From Lapidilactobacillus luobeiensis (GTDB lineage: Bacteria > Bacillota > Bacilli > Lactobacillales > Lactobacillaceae): a stretch of 61,069 nt of DNA. The number at the start of each line of letters is the position of its first letter. Position 1 is the stretch's first letter. The translations under genes were made by a program, and so were the position numbers. The stretch is from positions 1 to 61,069 of the forward strand of contig NZ_BROC01000015.1 in assembly GCF_024345205.1 (NCBI RefSeq), in the 5' to 3' direction. The notes under the pieces were generated by a model. The model saw only the letters and a list, made by a program, of their open reading frames with translations. It was not told the DNA's origin and did not search any database. Positions 8,478 to 17,209 of the stretch are shown in pieces.

Positions 8478-9365
8478 TTGCGGATTCAGAATAGTTTTGA
8501 ACCGACGGATAAGGGGACCCTTTTTTTGGTGCCCACACCGATCGGAAATCTTGATGATATGACTTTTCGCGCGGTCAAGACCTTGCAAGCGGTAGATCTG
8601 ATCGCGGCCGAAGATACACGCAACACTGGTAAATTATTGGCCCATTTTGGGATCAAAACGCCACAGATCAGTTTTCACGAGCATAATACACAACAGCGAC
8701 TGCCCGAATTGATTGCAAAAATGACGGCAGGGGTCTCGATTGCTCAGGTTTCTGATGCTGGATTGCCGTCCATTTCAGATCCTGGGCAAGAACTGGTCCA
8801 GGCGGCGATTGCGGCGGAGATCGCCGTGGTGCCGCTACCAGGTGCCAGTGCGGGGATCACTGCATTGATCGCCTCAGGGTTAGTGCCACAACCCTTTTAT
8901 TTTTATGGTTTTTTACCGCGAAAGAAAAAGGAACTCAAAATAGCACTAGCACGATTGGTCCAACGACAGGAAACTATGATCTTGTATGAATCGCCGCATC
9001 ATTTACGGCGAACGTTGGCTGATCTGGCCACGGTCTTTGCCTCTGATCAAGCAATCGTTTTAGGTCGAGAATTGACCAAATTGCACGAATCGTTTGAACG
9101 TGGGACCTTGGCTGAATTACAGGCTTGGTATAGCGAGCATGAGCCTCGTGGTGAGTATGTCCTGTTGTTGGCCGCTATGCCAGAATTACCGCGGCAGGGA
9201 TCGGGACCACTTTCAACAGCTGACTTGAAAGCGGCCGTTGAAGGTTTGATCGCCGGTGGGCAAAAACCAAATCAAGCGATCAAACAAGTCGCCCAGGAGC
9301 AAGGTTTATCGCGGCAGACCGTTTATCAACGTTATCATGACTTGACGCAAGCGGTTGACGATTAA
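8478..9365 (+). CDS. rsmI: 16S rRNA (cytidine-1402-2'-O)-methyltransferase
   Basis: Adds the 2'-O-methyl group to C1402 of 16S rRNA in the decoding centre. The 295-residue protein has the tetrapyrrole-methylase-type fold: TLFLVPTPIGNLDDMTFRA, AAEDTRNTGKLL, the SDAGLPSISDPG loop, and PLPGASAGITAL. The C-terminal extension ends in a small helix-turn-helix-like segment (LSRQTVYQRYHDL). The start is a TTG at 8478 behind AAGGGGG with 7-base spacing. It closes the dnaX operon. Confidence 0.93.
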   Translation: MRIQNSFEPTDKGTLFLVPTPIGNLDDMTFRAVKTLQAVDLIAAEDTRNTGKLLAHFGIKTPQISFHEHNTQQRLPELIAKMTAGVSIAQVSDAGLPSISDPGQELVQAAIAAEIAVVPLPGASAGITALIASGLVPQPFYFYGFLPRKKKELKIALARLVQRQETMILYESPHHLRRTLADLATVFASDQAIVLGRELTKLHESFERGTLAELQAWYSEHEPRGEYVLLLAAMPELPRQGSGPLSTADLKAAVEGLIAGGQKPNQAIKQVAQEQGLSRQTVYQRYHDLTQAVDD

Positions 9366-9569
9366 AGCCGGGTGTTCGTCACAAGAGACTTGGCGGTCGT
9401 TATTGCACTGACTGAGCCGATGATCTTAGTGTTAAGGGTTAAGGATAGAATGATAACGGTAGCTCAGTCTCAGAAAAAAAGTGAACAGCTCAGTGATCAT
9501 GCCAACTGTGTTTTGCTTGCAGGAAGCGCCAAATTAAATAAAAATATGGTTTAAGGGGAAGTAGAATCT

Positions 9570-10313
9570 ATGACCTATTACGCAGAAGAATTTACAGTAC
9601 CTTTCTATGAATGTGATCCGGCTGGGTCGATGCATCTCTCAGCGGCGATGAATCATCTTGTTTTGGCCTCAGAACGACAGCTGGCGGCTCAGGGCTTAGG
9701 TCCTGATGATATGAACCGGCTGGCGTTAGGTTGGGTGACAACGGAGTATTTGATCAATATCACGCGTTTACCGAAGCAACATGAAGTGATCGAGGCTCGG
9801 ACTGAAGTGACTCAATATAATAAATTCTTTTGCTATCGGAATTATTGGTTGTTTGACCAAGCGGGCAATGAACTGGTCGGAGTTCGGAGCACTTGGGTAG
9901 TCATGAGTTTGACCGAGCGGCGGATGATCAAGATGCCTGCGGAATTGACCAGTAAATATGATGCGCCATTTTCAAAGCAAGTTCTTGGGCTGCCACATTT
10001 GCCAAAATTGGCGTGGACTGAGTTACAAACGACTAAAGATTATCAGGTGCGGTATTTTGATATCGATTCCAATCGCCATGTTAATAATGCGCATTACTTT
10101 GACTGGATGTTGGATACTTTAGGAGCAGACTTTTTGCAGACCCACCGTCCTCAAGAAATGTTGATCCGTTATGAGCACGAGGTCCGCTATGGTGATCTGA
10201 TCCAAAGTCAGCTCCAAAATGAAAACGATCAAACGTTGACGGCGTTCACGACTCACCATCGTATTTTGAATGGGACTGAAGTGGCGGCGGAAGCTCAAGT
10301 TCGTTGGCATTGA
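9570..10313 (+). CDS. acyl-ACP thioesterase
   Basis: A 247-residue double hotdog-fold thioesterase of the FAT family, which releases fatty acids from acyl carrier protein. The two hotdog repeats cover about residues 1-130 and 145-247. The second contains RYFDIDSNRHVNNAHYFDWM, with the N-x-H-x-N arrangement of the catalytic site. In lactic acid bacteria such proteins are thought to tune the fatty acid pool; the chain length preferred here cannot be predicted. It has its own ribosome-binding site (AAGGGGAAG), and the 204 bases upstream hold no gene I can support. Confidence 0.9.
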   Translation: MTYYAEEFTVPFYECDPAGSMHLSAAMNHLVLASERQLAAQGLGPDDMNRLALGWVTTEYLINITRLPKQHEVIEARTEVTQYNKFFCYRNYWLFDQAGNELVGVRSTWVVMSLTERRMIKMPAELTSKYDAPFSKQVLGLPHLPKLAWTELQTTKDYQVRYFDIDSNRHVNNAHYFDWMLDTLGADFLQTHRPQEMLIRYEHEVRYGDLIQSQLQNENDQTLTAFTTHHRILNGTEVAAEAQVRWH

Positions 10314-10389
10314 GTGAGTTTCATGTGTGTTGCTGTTCACTTGTTTTGAGACGAACTTAACTGATTTTTCGGATCAAGAAGCAAGATAC

Positions 10390-10418
10390 TTGCAGTTGTA
10401 CCAAAAAAACAGTAATAT
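10390..10418 (+). promoter_or_regulatory. promoter of the folT riboswitch transcript
   Basis: TTGCAG (10390-10395), a 17-base spacer and TAATAT (10413-10418) form a good vegetative promoter. The predicted start near 10425 is about six bases before the riboswitch. Confidence 0.65.
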
Positions 10419-10430
10419 TTTTCTATATTC

Positions 10431-10540
10431 GGAGTAGGCGGCTAAGCGTTAAGTGCTGATGGAACGGAATGTGAACATCGGACGAAGATCAGGATCGATC
10501 GCGGTTTGGCTGCCGCATTCGCCGCTTTGGTGGCGCTCCA
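10431..10540 (+). promoter_or_regulatory. tetrahydrofolate (THF) riboswitch
   Basis: The segment carries the THF aptamer signature in order: GGAGTAGG (10431-10438), GCGTTAAGTG (10446-10455), GGAATGT, GACGAAGATC, ATCGCGGT, GCCGCATTCGCCGC and a closing CTCC (10535-10538) that pairs with the opening GGAG to make stem P1. An extra GC-rich hairpin appears to lie just inside P1 compared with the minimal class. The folT start follows by about 20 bases, with a GGGGAG Shine-Dalgarno at 10544-10549, so control is probably at translation initiation. I recognised the class from its conserved blocks; no covariance model was run. Confidence 0.85.
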
Positions 10541-10557
10541 ACAGGGGAGTGTTCAGA

Positions 10558-11097
10558 ATGGAAAAAACAACAGGGCATGGCCTATCCATGCAACGATTAG
10601 TTTTCTTAGCGGTCTTAATTGCGGTGCAATTAGTGTTAGGCCGTTTTTCTTTTGGGACTAATTATTTGAAAGTCACGCTGACTTTTGTGGTGGCTGCCTT
10701 GATCGGCTATTGGTATGGTCCTTTTTATGCGGCAGTTGCCAGTGGCGTCAGTGATTTAGTCGGCGCGATCTTGTTTCCCAACGGTCCTTTTAATCCGGCT
10801 TTTACGTTAGTCGCGATTTTTAGTGGTTTTGTGTTTGGCTGGTTATTGGATCAACGAAAAATGCCACAGGTCAAGTGGAACCGAGTGCTGTTAACGGCTG
10901 TGATCATTAATTTGATCAGCAATTTGGCCTTCAATACGTTGATCATCCATTTGATGTATCGGGCGTCATTTTGGCCATTGTTTTGGCTCCGATTGCCCAA
11001 AGAGTTGCTGATGATCCCCATCTATTTTGTAGGTATCTATTTCATTTTGCAGATGGTCGAGCGTTTGCGACTCAATGAGCGGCTTGGTGATCGGTAA
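10558..11097 (+). CDS. folT: folate-family ECF transporter S component (FolT)
   Basis: The substrate-binding membrane subunit of an energy-coupling factor transporter for folate. The 179-residue product has about six membrane segments and the family region LKVTLTFVVAALIGYWYGP, followed by GVSDLVGAILFP. It must share the EcfA/A'/T module encoded elsewhere. Upstream codons are in frame but lie within the riboswitch, so the ATG at 10558 behind GGGGAG is the true start. The THF riboswitch directly upstream independently supports the folate assignment. A terminator follows. Confidence 0.92.
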   Translation: MEKTTGHGLSMQRLVFLAVLIAVQLVLGRFSFGTNYLKVTLTFVVAALIGYWYGPFYAAVASGVSDLVGAILFPNGPFNPAFTLVAIFSGFVFGWLLDQRKMPQVKWNRVLLTAVIINLISNLAFNTLIIHLMYRASFWPLFWLRLPKELLMIPIYFVGIYFILQMVERLRLNERLGDR

Positions 11098-11126
11098 GAA
11101 TGGTAGCAGCAAGGTGTTAGCGTCAG

Positions 11127-11158
11127 AAAACGCATTGAGATGACTCAGTGCGTTTTTT
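11127..11158 (+). terminator. rho-independent terminator of folT
   Basis: AAAACGCATTGAG and CTCAGTGCGTTTTTT pair across the loop ATGA, with a six-T run. Confidence 0.9.
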
Positions 11159-11295
11159 GCTGTTTGAATAGCTCAGCAGTCGTGGTAGTTTCCGGGTGAG
11201 TACGTCCTGATCAAGGTCACGATCGAGGCAACATTCGGCCCAAGAATGTGTTAAACTTGAAACAGATATTTTTTCAGAAAGCAGAGGCGTTTTTT

Positions 11296-12042
11296 GTGCT
11301 GACTTTAGCATTAGATACATCCAATACACCGTTAAGTGTGGCCGTGATCCAAGACCAGCAACCTTTGGCACTGATCCAAACAGCCAAGGCAAGAAATCAT
11401 AGCGCGACCTTGATGCCAGCGATCGATCAAGCACTGAATTTTGCAGCGGTGAAGCTCACTGATATCGATCAGTTCATCGTCGCCGCAGGACCGGGCTCTT
11501 ATACCGGCGTTAGGATCGCGATCACCACGGCTAAAATGCTGGCCTGGACCTTAAAGAAGCCGTTGTATCAAGTGTCAAGTTTGGCGGCATTGACGACGAC
11601 TTGGCGTTCGGTCATGCCAGCACCTTTATTGGTGCCTCTGATCGACGCGCGTCGTAATTGCTTTTTCGCCGGGTTTTATCAATGGCGAGAGAATGGTGAG
11701 TTACAACAGCGGCAAGCGGATCAATATTTGGCAGCAGAACAGATCGTGGCCAGTGTAGACCGATTGCGAGCGCCGAATCAAACGATCGTCATCAATGGAC
11801 AGTTGACCGTTGAGCAACAGCAATGGTGGCGACAAGCCTGGCCCCAGGCGCAAGTAACGATCGCCACTGGTTTAGCCACGATGCCGGTAGCGACTGAATT
11901 TGGGCGATTAGTGACCGCGAAACAATTGGTAACAGATCTTGACCACTTTGCGCCAAATTATTTGCGGCCCACTGAAGCGGAAGCAAACTGGCTCAAAGAA
12001 CATCCAGGTGAGGCACATGAAAACTTTGTTGAACAAGTTTAA
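11296..12042 (+). CDS. tsaB: t6A biosynthesis protein TsaB
   Basis: The partner that, with TsaD and TsaE, makes threonylcarbamoyladenosine at position 37 of ANN-decoding tRNAs. The 248-residue ASKHA-fold protein opens LTLALDTSNTPLSVAV and has the GPGSYTGVRIAI signature near residue 70. The GTG at 11296 is chosen because AGAGG lies eight bases before it and family members begin at this point; 16 more codons are open upstream. The gene overlaps rimI by 26 bases. Confidence 0.92.
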   Translation: MLTLALDTSNTPLSVAVIQDQQPLALIQTAKARNHSATLMPAIDQALNFAAVKLTDIDQFIVAAGPGSYTGVRIAITTAKMLAWTLKKPLYQVSSLAALTTTWRSVMPAPLLVPLIDARRNCFFAGFYQWRENGELQQRQADQYLAAEQIVASVDRLRAPNQTIVINGQLTVEQQQWWRQAWPQAQVTIATGLATMPVATEFGRLVTAKQLVTDLDHFAPNYLRPTEAEANWLKEHPGEAHENFVEQV

Positions 12043-12595
12043 GCAGTTTTTTCATCCGATCTCGGCAACGACAGCAATGAGTGTGCCGTCTTTGCCAGTG
12101 ACTTGGCTATCTGGGGCGGTCAGCTTGACCCTGCGCCCCTTGGTCGTCGCCGATTTGAATCAAGCGCTGGCGATCGAGCGGGACGTTTATGATGGCAAGA
12201 CGCCTTGGGATCGTTTGGTTTTTATGAATGAATTATCCCGTCAGCAGGATCGACTTTATTTAGGTTTATTTACGGCTGACGATCTTTTGGTGGGTTTTAT
12301 TGGCGCTTGGTTTTCCAACAATGAGACTCATGTCACCAATATCGCTTTACGCCGTTCTTGGCAACAGCAAGGCTGGGGACAGCGGCTGATGGGCTATTTG
12401 ATCGCGGTGGCCAGTGCGCGGGGGTGTCGCATCATGACGCTTGAGGCTAGGGTCGATAATAAAAATGCCTTGGCTTTGTATCGACGTTTAGGCTTTCGTG
12501 ATGTGCGGATCCGTAAAAATTATTATGAACAAGAACAAGCGGACGCGGTTTCAATGCGTCTCGAACTAAATTCAATAACCAAAAAGAATGCTTGA
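12017..12595 (+). CDS. rimI: ribosomal protein S18-alanine N-acetyltransferase
   Basis: A GNAT acetyltransferase of the RimI type, which acetylates the N-terminal Ala of ribosomal protein S18. The 192-residue product has an unusual ~35-residue N-terminal extension before the GNAT core that starts at LTLRPLVVADLNQALAIE. The acetyl-CoA loop is written RRSWQQQGWGQRLM, and the ending LYRRLGFRDVRIRKNYY is the family hallmark. The start at 12017 lies inside the end of tsaB. Placement between tsaB and tsaD is standard. Confidence 0.9.
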   Translation: MKTLLNKFKQFFHPISATTAMSVPSLPVTWLSGAVSLTLRPLVVADLNQALAIERDVYDGKTPWDRLVFMNELSRQQDRLYLGLFTADDLLVGFIGAWFSNNETHVTNIALRRSWQQQGWGQRLMGYLIAVASARGCRIMTLEARVDNKNALALYRRLGFRDVRIRKNYYEQEQADAVSMRLELNSITKKNA

Positions 12596-12613
12596 TCAAG
12601 CAAGAAATGAGCG

Positions 12614-13654
12614 GTGAATGTTTTGAAAAGTAATAAACGGCAACTGATCCTCGCTTTTGAGACTAGTTGCGATGAGACCAGTGTTGCAGTGATCGCCGAT
12701 GGTCACGAGATCCTTAGCAATATTATTGCGACCCAGATCAAAAGTCACCAACGTTTTGGTGGTGTTGTTCCGGAAGTTGCTAGTCGTCATCATGTTGAAC
12801 AGATCCTTCATTGCACTGAATTAGCATTGGCAGAGGCGCAAGTGACTTATGCGGACCTGACGGCTGTCGCAGTGACTTATGGGCCAGGATTAGTTGGTTC
12901 CCTATTGATCGGGATCAGTGCAGCTAAGGCCTTGGCTTATGCGCATCAGTTGCCGCTGTTGCCGATCAATCATCTTGCCGGCCATATCTATGCTGCCCAA
13001 TTAGTCAAACCGTTACACTACCCTTTTATGGCGTTAGTGGTCTCAGGTGGGCATACTGAACTTGTATTAGTCTCCGCACCCAATCAGTTTGAATTATTAG
13101 GTGAGACACGTGATGATGCGGCTGGCGAAGCCTATGATAAGATCGGTCGGGTCCTAGGGATCAATTATCCTGCCGGCAAGGAAGTTGATCGGTTAGCGCA
13201 CCTTGGTAATGATACCTTTAAGTTTCCGCGGGCGATGATCGATGAAGATAATCTTTATTTTAGTTTCAGCGGGCTAAAAAGCGCCTTTATCAATCGCGTC
13301 CATCATGCGAGCCAGATCGGGGAGACACTTTCTCGTGAAGACCTTGCCGCTAGTTTTCAGGCTAGTGTAGGGGAGGTCCTTGTGAATAAAACGTTGCGGG
13401 CTTTAAGTGCCCATCCCGTCGACCAATTGGTGATCGCAGGTGGTGTTGCTGCCAATCAAGGCCTTCGGGAAATGATGCGTGCCAACTTGCATAATAATTT
13501 TCCACAGGTCGAGTTGATCATTCCGCCGCTACGCCTTTGTGGTGATAATGCGGCGATGATCGGGGCCGCGGCCCAAGTTTACTTAGCAACCGGCGCGCCT
13601 GCTGCTGATCTTAGCTTGAACGCAGACCCTAGCTTAGATCTCGTTAGATATTAA
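12614..13654 (+). CDS. tsaD: tRNA threonylcarbamoyltransferase TsaD
   Basis: Transfers the threonylcarbamoyl group onto A37 of tRNA. The 346-residue kinase-like protein shows [12 protein letters not shown], the metal ligands His120 and His124 in [22 protein letters not shown], and the C-terminal [10 protein letters not shown] with the third ligand Asp. The GTG start at 12614 has a poor ribosome-binding site, so translation may depend on coupling to rimI, 18 bases upstream. It completes the tsaB-rimI-tsaD operon; tsaE is not in this window. Confidence 0.94.
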   Translation: MNVLKSNKRQLILAFETSCDETSVAVIADGHEILSNIIATQIKSHQRFGGVVPEVASRHHVEQILHCTELALAEAQVTYADLTAVAVTYGPGLVGSLLIGISAAKALAYAHQLPLLPINHLAGHIYAAQLVKPLHYPFMALVVSGGHTELVLVSAPNQFELLGETRDDAAGEAYDKIGRVLGINYPAGKEVDRLAHLGNDTFKFPRAMIDEDNLYFSFSGLKSAFINRVHHASQIGETLSREDLAASFQASVGEVLVNKTLRALSAHPVDQLVIAGGVAANQGLREMMRANLHNNFPQVELIIPPLRLCGDNAAMIGAAAQVYLATGAPAADLSLNADPSLDLVRY

Positions 13655-13657
13655 TCA

Positions 13658-13711
13658 TTGACACATCAGCTTTTTTAGACTATTATCGATAATGTATTGA
13701 AAACGGTTTAG
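13658..13711 (+). promoter_or_regulatory. promoter and possible CcpA site of the PTS IIB gene
   Basis: TTGACA (13658-13663), exactly 17 bases, then TATTAT (13681-13686) is a strong promoter. Just after the predicted start, TTGAAAACGGTTTAG (13697-13711) resembles a catabolite-responsive element with two mismatches. The core TGAAAACGGTTTA recurs exactly upstream of ccpA at 41596. A site here would block early transcription. Confidence 0.65.
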
Positions 13712-13747
13712 AAGTTTTCATTAACATTTTTTAAGGAGCGTTTTATC

Positions 13748-14065
13748 ATGGCCGAAAAAACAATCATGTTAGTATGTAGTGCTGGTATGTCAACCAGTTT
13801 ATTAGTTTCAAAAATGCAAAAGGCTGCGGCAGCAAAGGGTATCGATGCTAATATCTTCGCAACAGCTGCAGGCGATGCTGACAACGCTTTGGCATCTAAT
13901 GATGTTGACGTTTTGTTATTAGGACCTCAAGTTCGTTATATGCTTAAGCAATTCCAAGATAAAGTTGCCGGTAAGAATATCCCTGTTGAAGTTATCGACA
14001 TGCGTAGTTATGGCATGATGGATGGCGATGCAGTTTTGGCGCGCGCTGAAGAGTTGATGGGCTAA
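13748..14065 (+). CDS. PTS lactose/cellobiose-family IIB component, stand-alone
   Basis: A 105-residue phosphotransferase IIB protein. Phosphate passes from IIA to its Cys (CSAGMSTSLLVSKM, Cys10) and then to the sugar on IIC. The start, cysteine loop and length fit the lactose/N,N'-diacetylchitobiose/cellobiose class. No IIA or IIC gene is nearby; it has its own strong promoter and a terminator, so it is a one-gene unit. It may serve transporters encoded elsewhere or act as a regulator. Its codon usage looks like that of a highly expressed gene. Confidence 0.9.
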   Translation: MAEKTIMLVCSAGMSTSLLVSKMQKAAAAKGIDANIFATAAGDADNALASNDVDVLLLGPQVRYMLKQFQDKVAGKNIPVEVIDMRSYGMMDGDAVLARAEELMG

Positions 14066-14102
14066 TAAGCCCCTTTAACTTGGGATTTGGCTCTAGACCA
14101 CT

Positions 14103-14141
14103 AAAAAAAGGCGCCCTGTTCATGGGAACAGGCGTCTTTTT
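14103..14141. terminator. bidirectional terminator between PTS IIB and the ABC-F gene
   Basis: AGGCGCCCTGTTC pairs with GGAACAGGCGTCT around ATG, flanked by A7 on the left and T5 on the right. It serves the convergent genes on both strands. Confidence 0.9.
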
Positions 14142-14219
14142 GTCGTCTTTTTTAGGGCGGAGTAGGTAGCGGTGTGCGCATGAGTAGACGTGCAGATCGC
14201 ACCAGCCGCCAGTAGCGAG

Positions 14220-16115
14220 CTAGTTTTGTTCCAATTCATCGGTAGCTTGGAGCCAGTCATTTTCGGCCTTAGATTCCGCGTTTTGGATCTGATCAAGTTG
14301 TTTTTGCAGATCGCCCAATTTTACAAAATCTGCTTGGATCGCCGGTTGGGCCATTTGCAACTGCAACTCTTCGGCCTGCTGTTGCAATTGGGTCATTTTT
14401 TCTTCGGCGGCACTGACAGCACGTTCTAGTTTGCGTCGCTCGCGTTGTTGCGCCTTGTCTGCGATAAACTGTGCTTGATTGGTTGAGATCTCTGTGGCGA
14501 CAGTGGTCGTAGCGAGTTCAGGTTGACGTTTCTCCAGATAGAAGTCGTAATTGCCCTCATAGACCTGACTGCCAGTCGGGGTGAGATCTATGATCCGGTC
14601 TGCCAGACTATTGATAAAATAACGGTCATGGGAGACAAAAATCAAAGTGCCGGTGAACTGTGCCAATGCTTGTTCGAGGACTTCCTTGGATTGAATGTCT
14701 AGGTGATTGGTCGGCTCATCCATTAGGAGCACGTTCCGTTTTTCCATGGCCAGTTTTGTTAAAAGTAGCCGCGCTTTCTCACCGCCAGAGAGTTGATGAA
14801 CGACTTTTTGGACGTCATCACCGCTGAACAGAAAACTACCTAGCACTGTCCGGATCTCTTGTTCTGGTAATAATGGATGCTCGCTCCAGATCGTTTCTAA
14901 GACCGTTTGCTGGGGATCGAGTTGTCGTTGATCCTGGTCGTAGTAACCGATCTCGACGTTAGCGCCAAATCTAAAACTACCGGCAAGAGCTGGGATCTGT
15001 TTTAAGAGAGTCTTGACTAAAGTGGATTTACCAACACCATTTGGCCCAATGATCGCCACTCGTTGGTGTTTCATCACTTCGAAATTGATCGGACGCGACA
15101 TGACATGGTCCTCGTAGCCAATGGCCAAGTCACGGACAAATAGGACTTCCTTACCGGTTTCTTTAGTGAGCTCGAAATGGAAATGAAGACTCTGATCAGC
15201 GTCGATCGGCTTGGCTAGACGCACCATTTTTTCTAATTGTTTCCGGCGTGCTTGAGCGCGTTTGGTTGTCGAAGCGCGGGTGATATTCTTCTCAACGAAA
15301 GTTTCTAATTTCTTGATCTCAGTTTGCTGCTGATCGTAGGCTTTCAAGGCTTGTTGGAAGTTTTCTTGACGTTGTTGCAAGTAGGCACTGTAATTGCCGT
15401 GATAATGTTTCAAAGTGTGTTGTTCTAACGCGAAGATCTCTTTAGTCACATGATCAAGAAAATACTGGTCATGGGAAACGATCAATAACGCGCCACGATA
15501 ACTTTGCAAATAGTTTTCTAACCAGTTGAGGGTCTCGATATCCAAGTGGTTGGTCGGTTCATCAAGAATCAGTAAATCAGGTCGTTGGAGCAAGATCTTG
15601 GCTAGCGCTAGGCGTGAACGTTCCCCACCAGATAAGGAACTGATCGGCTGCTGATAGGTCTCTGCAGGGAATTGAAACCCTTGAAGCACTGCTTTGACCT
15701 CAGCCTCGTAGCCGTAACCATTTTCTGCTTTAAAACGGTTTTGCAATTGATCGTATTGATTCAAAAGGTTTTGATCAGTAGGGTGTTCCCCTAATTGACG
15801 CTCGAGTTGCCGAAGCTGGCTCTCCATATTCTTGAGATAAGTGAAGACGGCCATCATTTCGGCAATGATCGTCTTGCCGGAATCTAGACCGCTATTCTGC
15901 GCGAGATAGCCGACGGTCAGCCCCTTATTCTTAACGACTTGTCCTTCATCAGGGGCATCGATACCTGCGATGATCTTGAGCAAGGTCGATTTGCCGGAAC
16001 CATTGACGCCGACCAAGCCCACGCGACCTTGATTTTGGATCTCCAGGTTAACAGCGGAAAATAGGGTTTCAGCACCAAAGAAACGAGCGACTTGTTGAGC
16101 TTGCAAAATAATCAT
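14220..16115 (-). CDS. ABC-F family ATPase
   Basis: A 631-residue soluble protein with two ABC ATPase cassettes and no membrane segments. Walker A motifs are GVNGSGKST (about 37-45) and GPNGVGKST (about 352-360). Signatures are LSGGERSRLALAKIL and LSGGEKARLLLTK, each followed by an LLxLDEPTNHLDI-type Walker B. The linker between cassettes is the charged P-site tRNA interaction region, and residues 560-631 form a Uup-type coiled coil. ABC-F proteins bind the ribosomal E site and relieve stalling or confer antibiotic protection. The coiled-coil tail points to the Uup/YdiF branch rather than a resistance determinant, but this is not certain. GGAGG precedes the ATG. Confidence 0.9.
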   Translation of the reverse strand: MIILQAQQVARFFGAETLFSAVNLEIQNQGRVGLVGVNGSGKSTLLKIIAGIDAPDEGQVVKNKGLTVGYLAQNSGLDSGKTIIAEMMAVFTYLKNMESQLRQLERQLGEHPTDQNLLNQYDQLQNRFKAENGYGYEAEVKAVLQGFQFPAETYQQPISSLSGGERSRLALAKILLQRPDLLILDEPTNHLDIETLNWLENYLQSYRGALLIVSHDQYFLDHVTKEIFALEQHTLKHYHGNYSAYLQQRQENFQQALKAYDQQQTEIKKLETFVEKNITRASTTKRAQARRKQLEKMVRLAKPIDADQSLHFHFELTKETGKEVLFVRDLAIGYEDHVMSRPINFEVMKHQRVAIIGPNGVGKSTLVKTLLKQIPALAGSFRFGANVEIGYYDQDQRQLDPQQTVLETIWSEHPLLPEQEIRTVLGSFLFSGDDVQKVVHQLSGGEKARLLLTKLAMEKRNVLLMDEPTNHLDIQSKEVLEQALAQFTGTLIFVSHDRYFINSLADRIIDLTPTGSQVYEGNYDFYLEKRQPELATTTVATEISTNQAQFIADKAQQRERRKLERAVSAAEEKMTQLQQQAEELQLQMAQPAIQADFVKLGDLQKQLDQIQNAESKAENDWLQATDELEQN

Positions 16116-16222
16116 TGTGAGGTTCCTCCATAATAATCGAAAATTAATAAAAGTTTAAAAAATATTGATGTGAGAACATTATAATGTTCAAACGTTGATT
16201 CTAAAGGGTTCAAGCATTTTTA

Positions 16223-16251
16223 TTGCATCTTTTTCACTAATCAGGTATTAT
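16223..16251 (+). promoter_or_regulatory. promoter of rex
   Basis: TTGCAT (16223-16228), 17 bases, TATTAT (16246-16251), about 105 bases before the rex start. Confidence 0.6.
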
Positions 16252-16284
16252 GCAAATTAGAAATTAAGTTGTTTATTTACTTAA

Positions 16285-16326
16285 TTTGTGGAATAATCAT
16301 TTTGGATAATTGACATGCTCCACAAA
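16285..16326. repeat. 8-bp inverted repeat in the rex leader
   Basis: TTTGTGGA (16285-16292) and TCCACAAA (16319-16326) are perfect inverted copies with a 26-base spacer. Each arm resembles a Rex half site (TTGTGAA) but not exactly, and the spacing is too wide for one operator. It could form a leader hairpin or mark two weak sites for autoregulation. Confidence 0.4.
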
Positions 16327-16357
16327 ATAATGTTTGAAAGACTGAGGTGTTTCAGCA

Positions 16358-17035
16358 ATGGCTGAAATAAAAATTCCAAAGGCAACGGCGCGCCGTTTAC
16401 CTTTATACTATCGTTACTTACAATTTCTCCACGATGGAGAGAAGAAGAAGGTCTCATCCGCTGAGTTATCTGAAGCGGTCAAAGTCGACAGCGCGACGAT
16501 CCGTCGTGACTTTTCCTACTTTGGCGCTTTAGGAAAGCGTGGCTATGGTTATGATGTCGATTCATTATTGACATTCTTCAAGCGCCTACTTAATCAGGAC
16601 CATTTGACGAATGTCGCTTTGGTCGGGGTAGGTAATCTTGGTCATGCGTTGCTCAACTACAATTTCCGCCAAACGAATAATATTCGGATCAGTGCGGCTT
16701 TTGATGTTGATCCGGATTTGACGGGTACGATCCAAAGCGGAGTCCCGATCTATCCAATGGCGCAACTGAAAGAACAGTTGCGGGCCCAACAGATCGATAT
16801 CGTGATTTTGACCGTGCCGATCGAACAGGCTCAAGAAATTACAGATGAATTGGTTAAAGTCGGTATCAAGGGTATTTTAAACTTCACCCCATTGCGGGTC
16901 AATGTCCCTGATGATGTCCGGGTCCACAACGTTGATCTGGCCAACGAACTACAAACCTTGATCTATTTCTTGGATAACTTCAATGAAGATGGTACTTTGA
17001 TCAATCCGTTGGCGAATGATCCGCTATTAAATTAG
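16358..17035 (+). CDS. rex: redox-sensing transcriptional repressor Rex
   Basis: Senses the NADH/NAD+ ratio and controls fermentation genes. The 225-residue protein has an N-terminal winged helix (about 1-80; [21 protein letters not shown] is the recognition region) and a Rossmann domain with [12 protein letters not shown] near residue 88. The C-terminal helix for domain swapping (DNFNEDGT region) is present. NADH releases Rex from DNA. It has its own promoter and terminator. Confidence 0.95.
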   Translation: MAEIKIPKATARRLPLYYRYLQFLHDGEKKKVSSAELSEAVKVDSATIRRDFSYFGALGKRGYGYDVDSLLTFFKRLLNQDHLTNVALVGVGNLGHALLNYNFRQTNNIRISAAFDVDPDLTGTIQSGVPIYPMAQLKEQLRAQQIDIVILTVPIEQAQEITDELVKVGIKGILNFTPLRVNVPDDVRVHNVDLANELQTLIYFLDNFNEDGTLINPLANDPLLN

Positions 17036-17056
17036 GCGCTGATCAACTTGTCGTTA

Positions 17057-17088
17057 GAACTACCTGATTACGATCAGGTAGTTTTTTT
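17057..17088 (+). terminator. rho-independent terminator of rex
   Basis: ACTACCTGAT and ATCAGGTAGT pair across TACG, followed by T7. Confidence 0.92.
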
Positions 17089-17107
17089 ATGGGCTGATCC
17101 GAAAAAT

Positions 17108-17192
17108 GTGCTTCTTTGCACTTACATAATTATGCAAGTCGCCATCGCTCCGGCTTACTCTGCCTGATTTTGAGCAAAAGCAGGCTTGGATG
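17108..17192. repeat. imperfect palindromic segment after rex
   Basis: A small hairpin (GTGC/GCAC near 17108-17121) is followed by a larger one in which CCATC pairs with GATGG and CTGCCTG with the block GCAGGC across an A-rich loop. It lacks the conserved blocks of the 113-bp repeat family and occurs once in this window. It sits in the convergent gap between rex and the CPBP gene and may serve as a terminator for the latter. Confidence 0.4.
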
Positions 17193-17209
17193 GTCAAGAA
17201 CGCCTACGC

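Noticed and set aside
9372-9554. 60-codon open frame between rsmI and the thioesterase gene
   Set aside because: No ribosome-binding site, no family resemblance, and it covers a normal intergenic and promoter region.
14220-16115. Acquired antibiotic-resistance ABC-F (Vga/Msr/Lsa type)
   Set aside because: The Uup-like coiled-coil tail, chromosomal housekeeping setting and ordinary composition favour a native translation factor, though this cannot be fully excluded.
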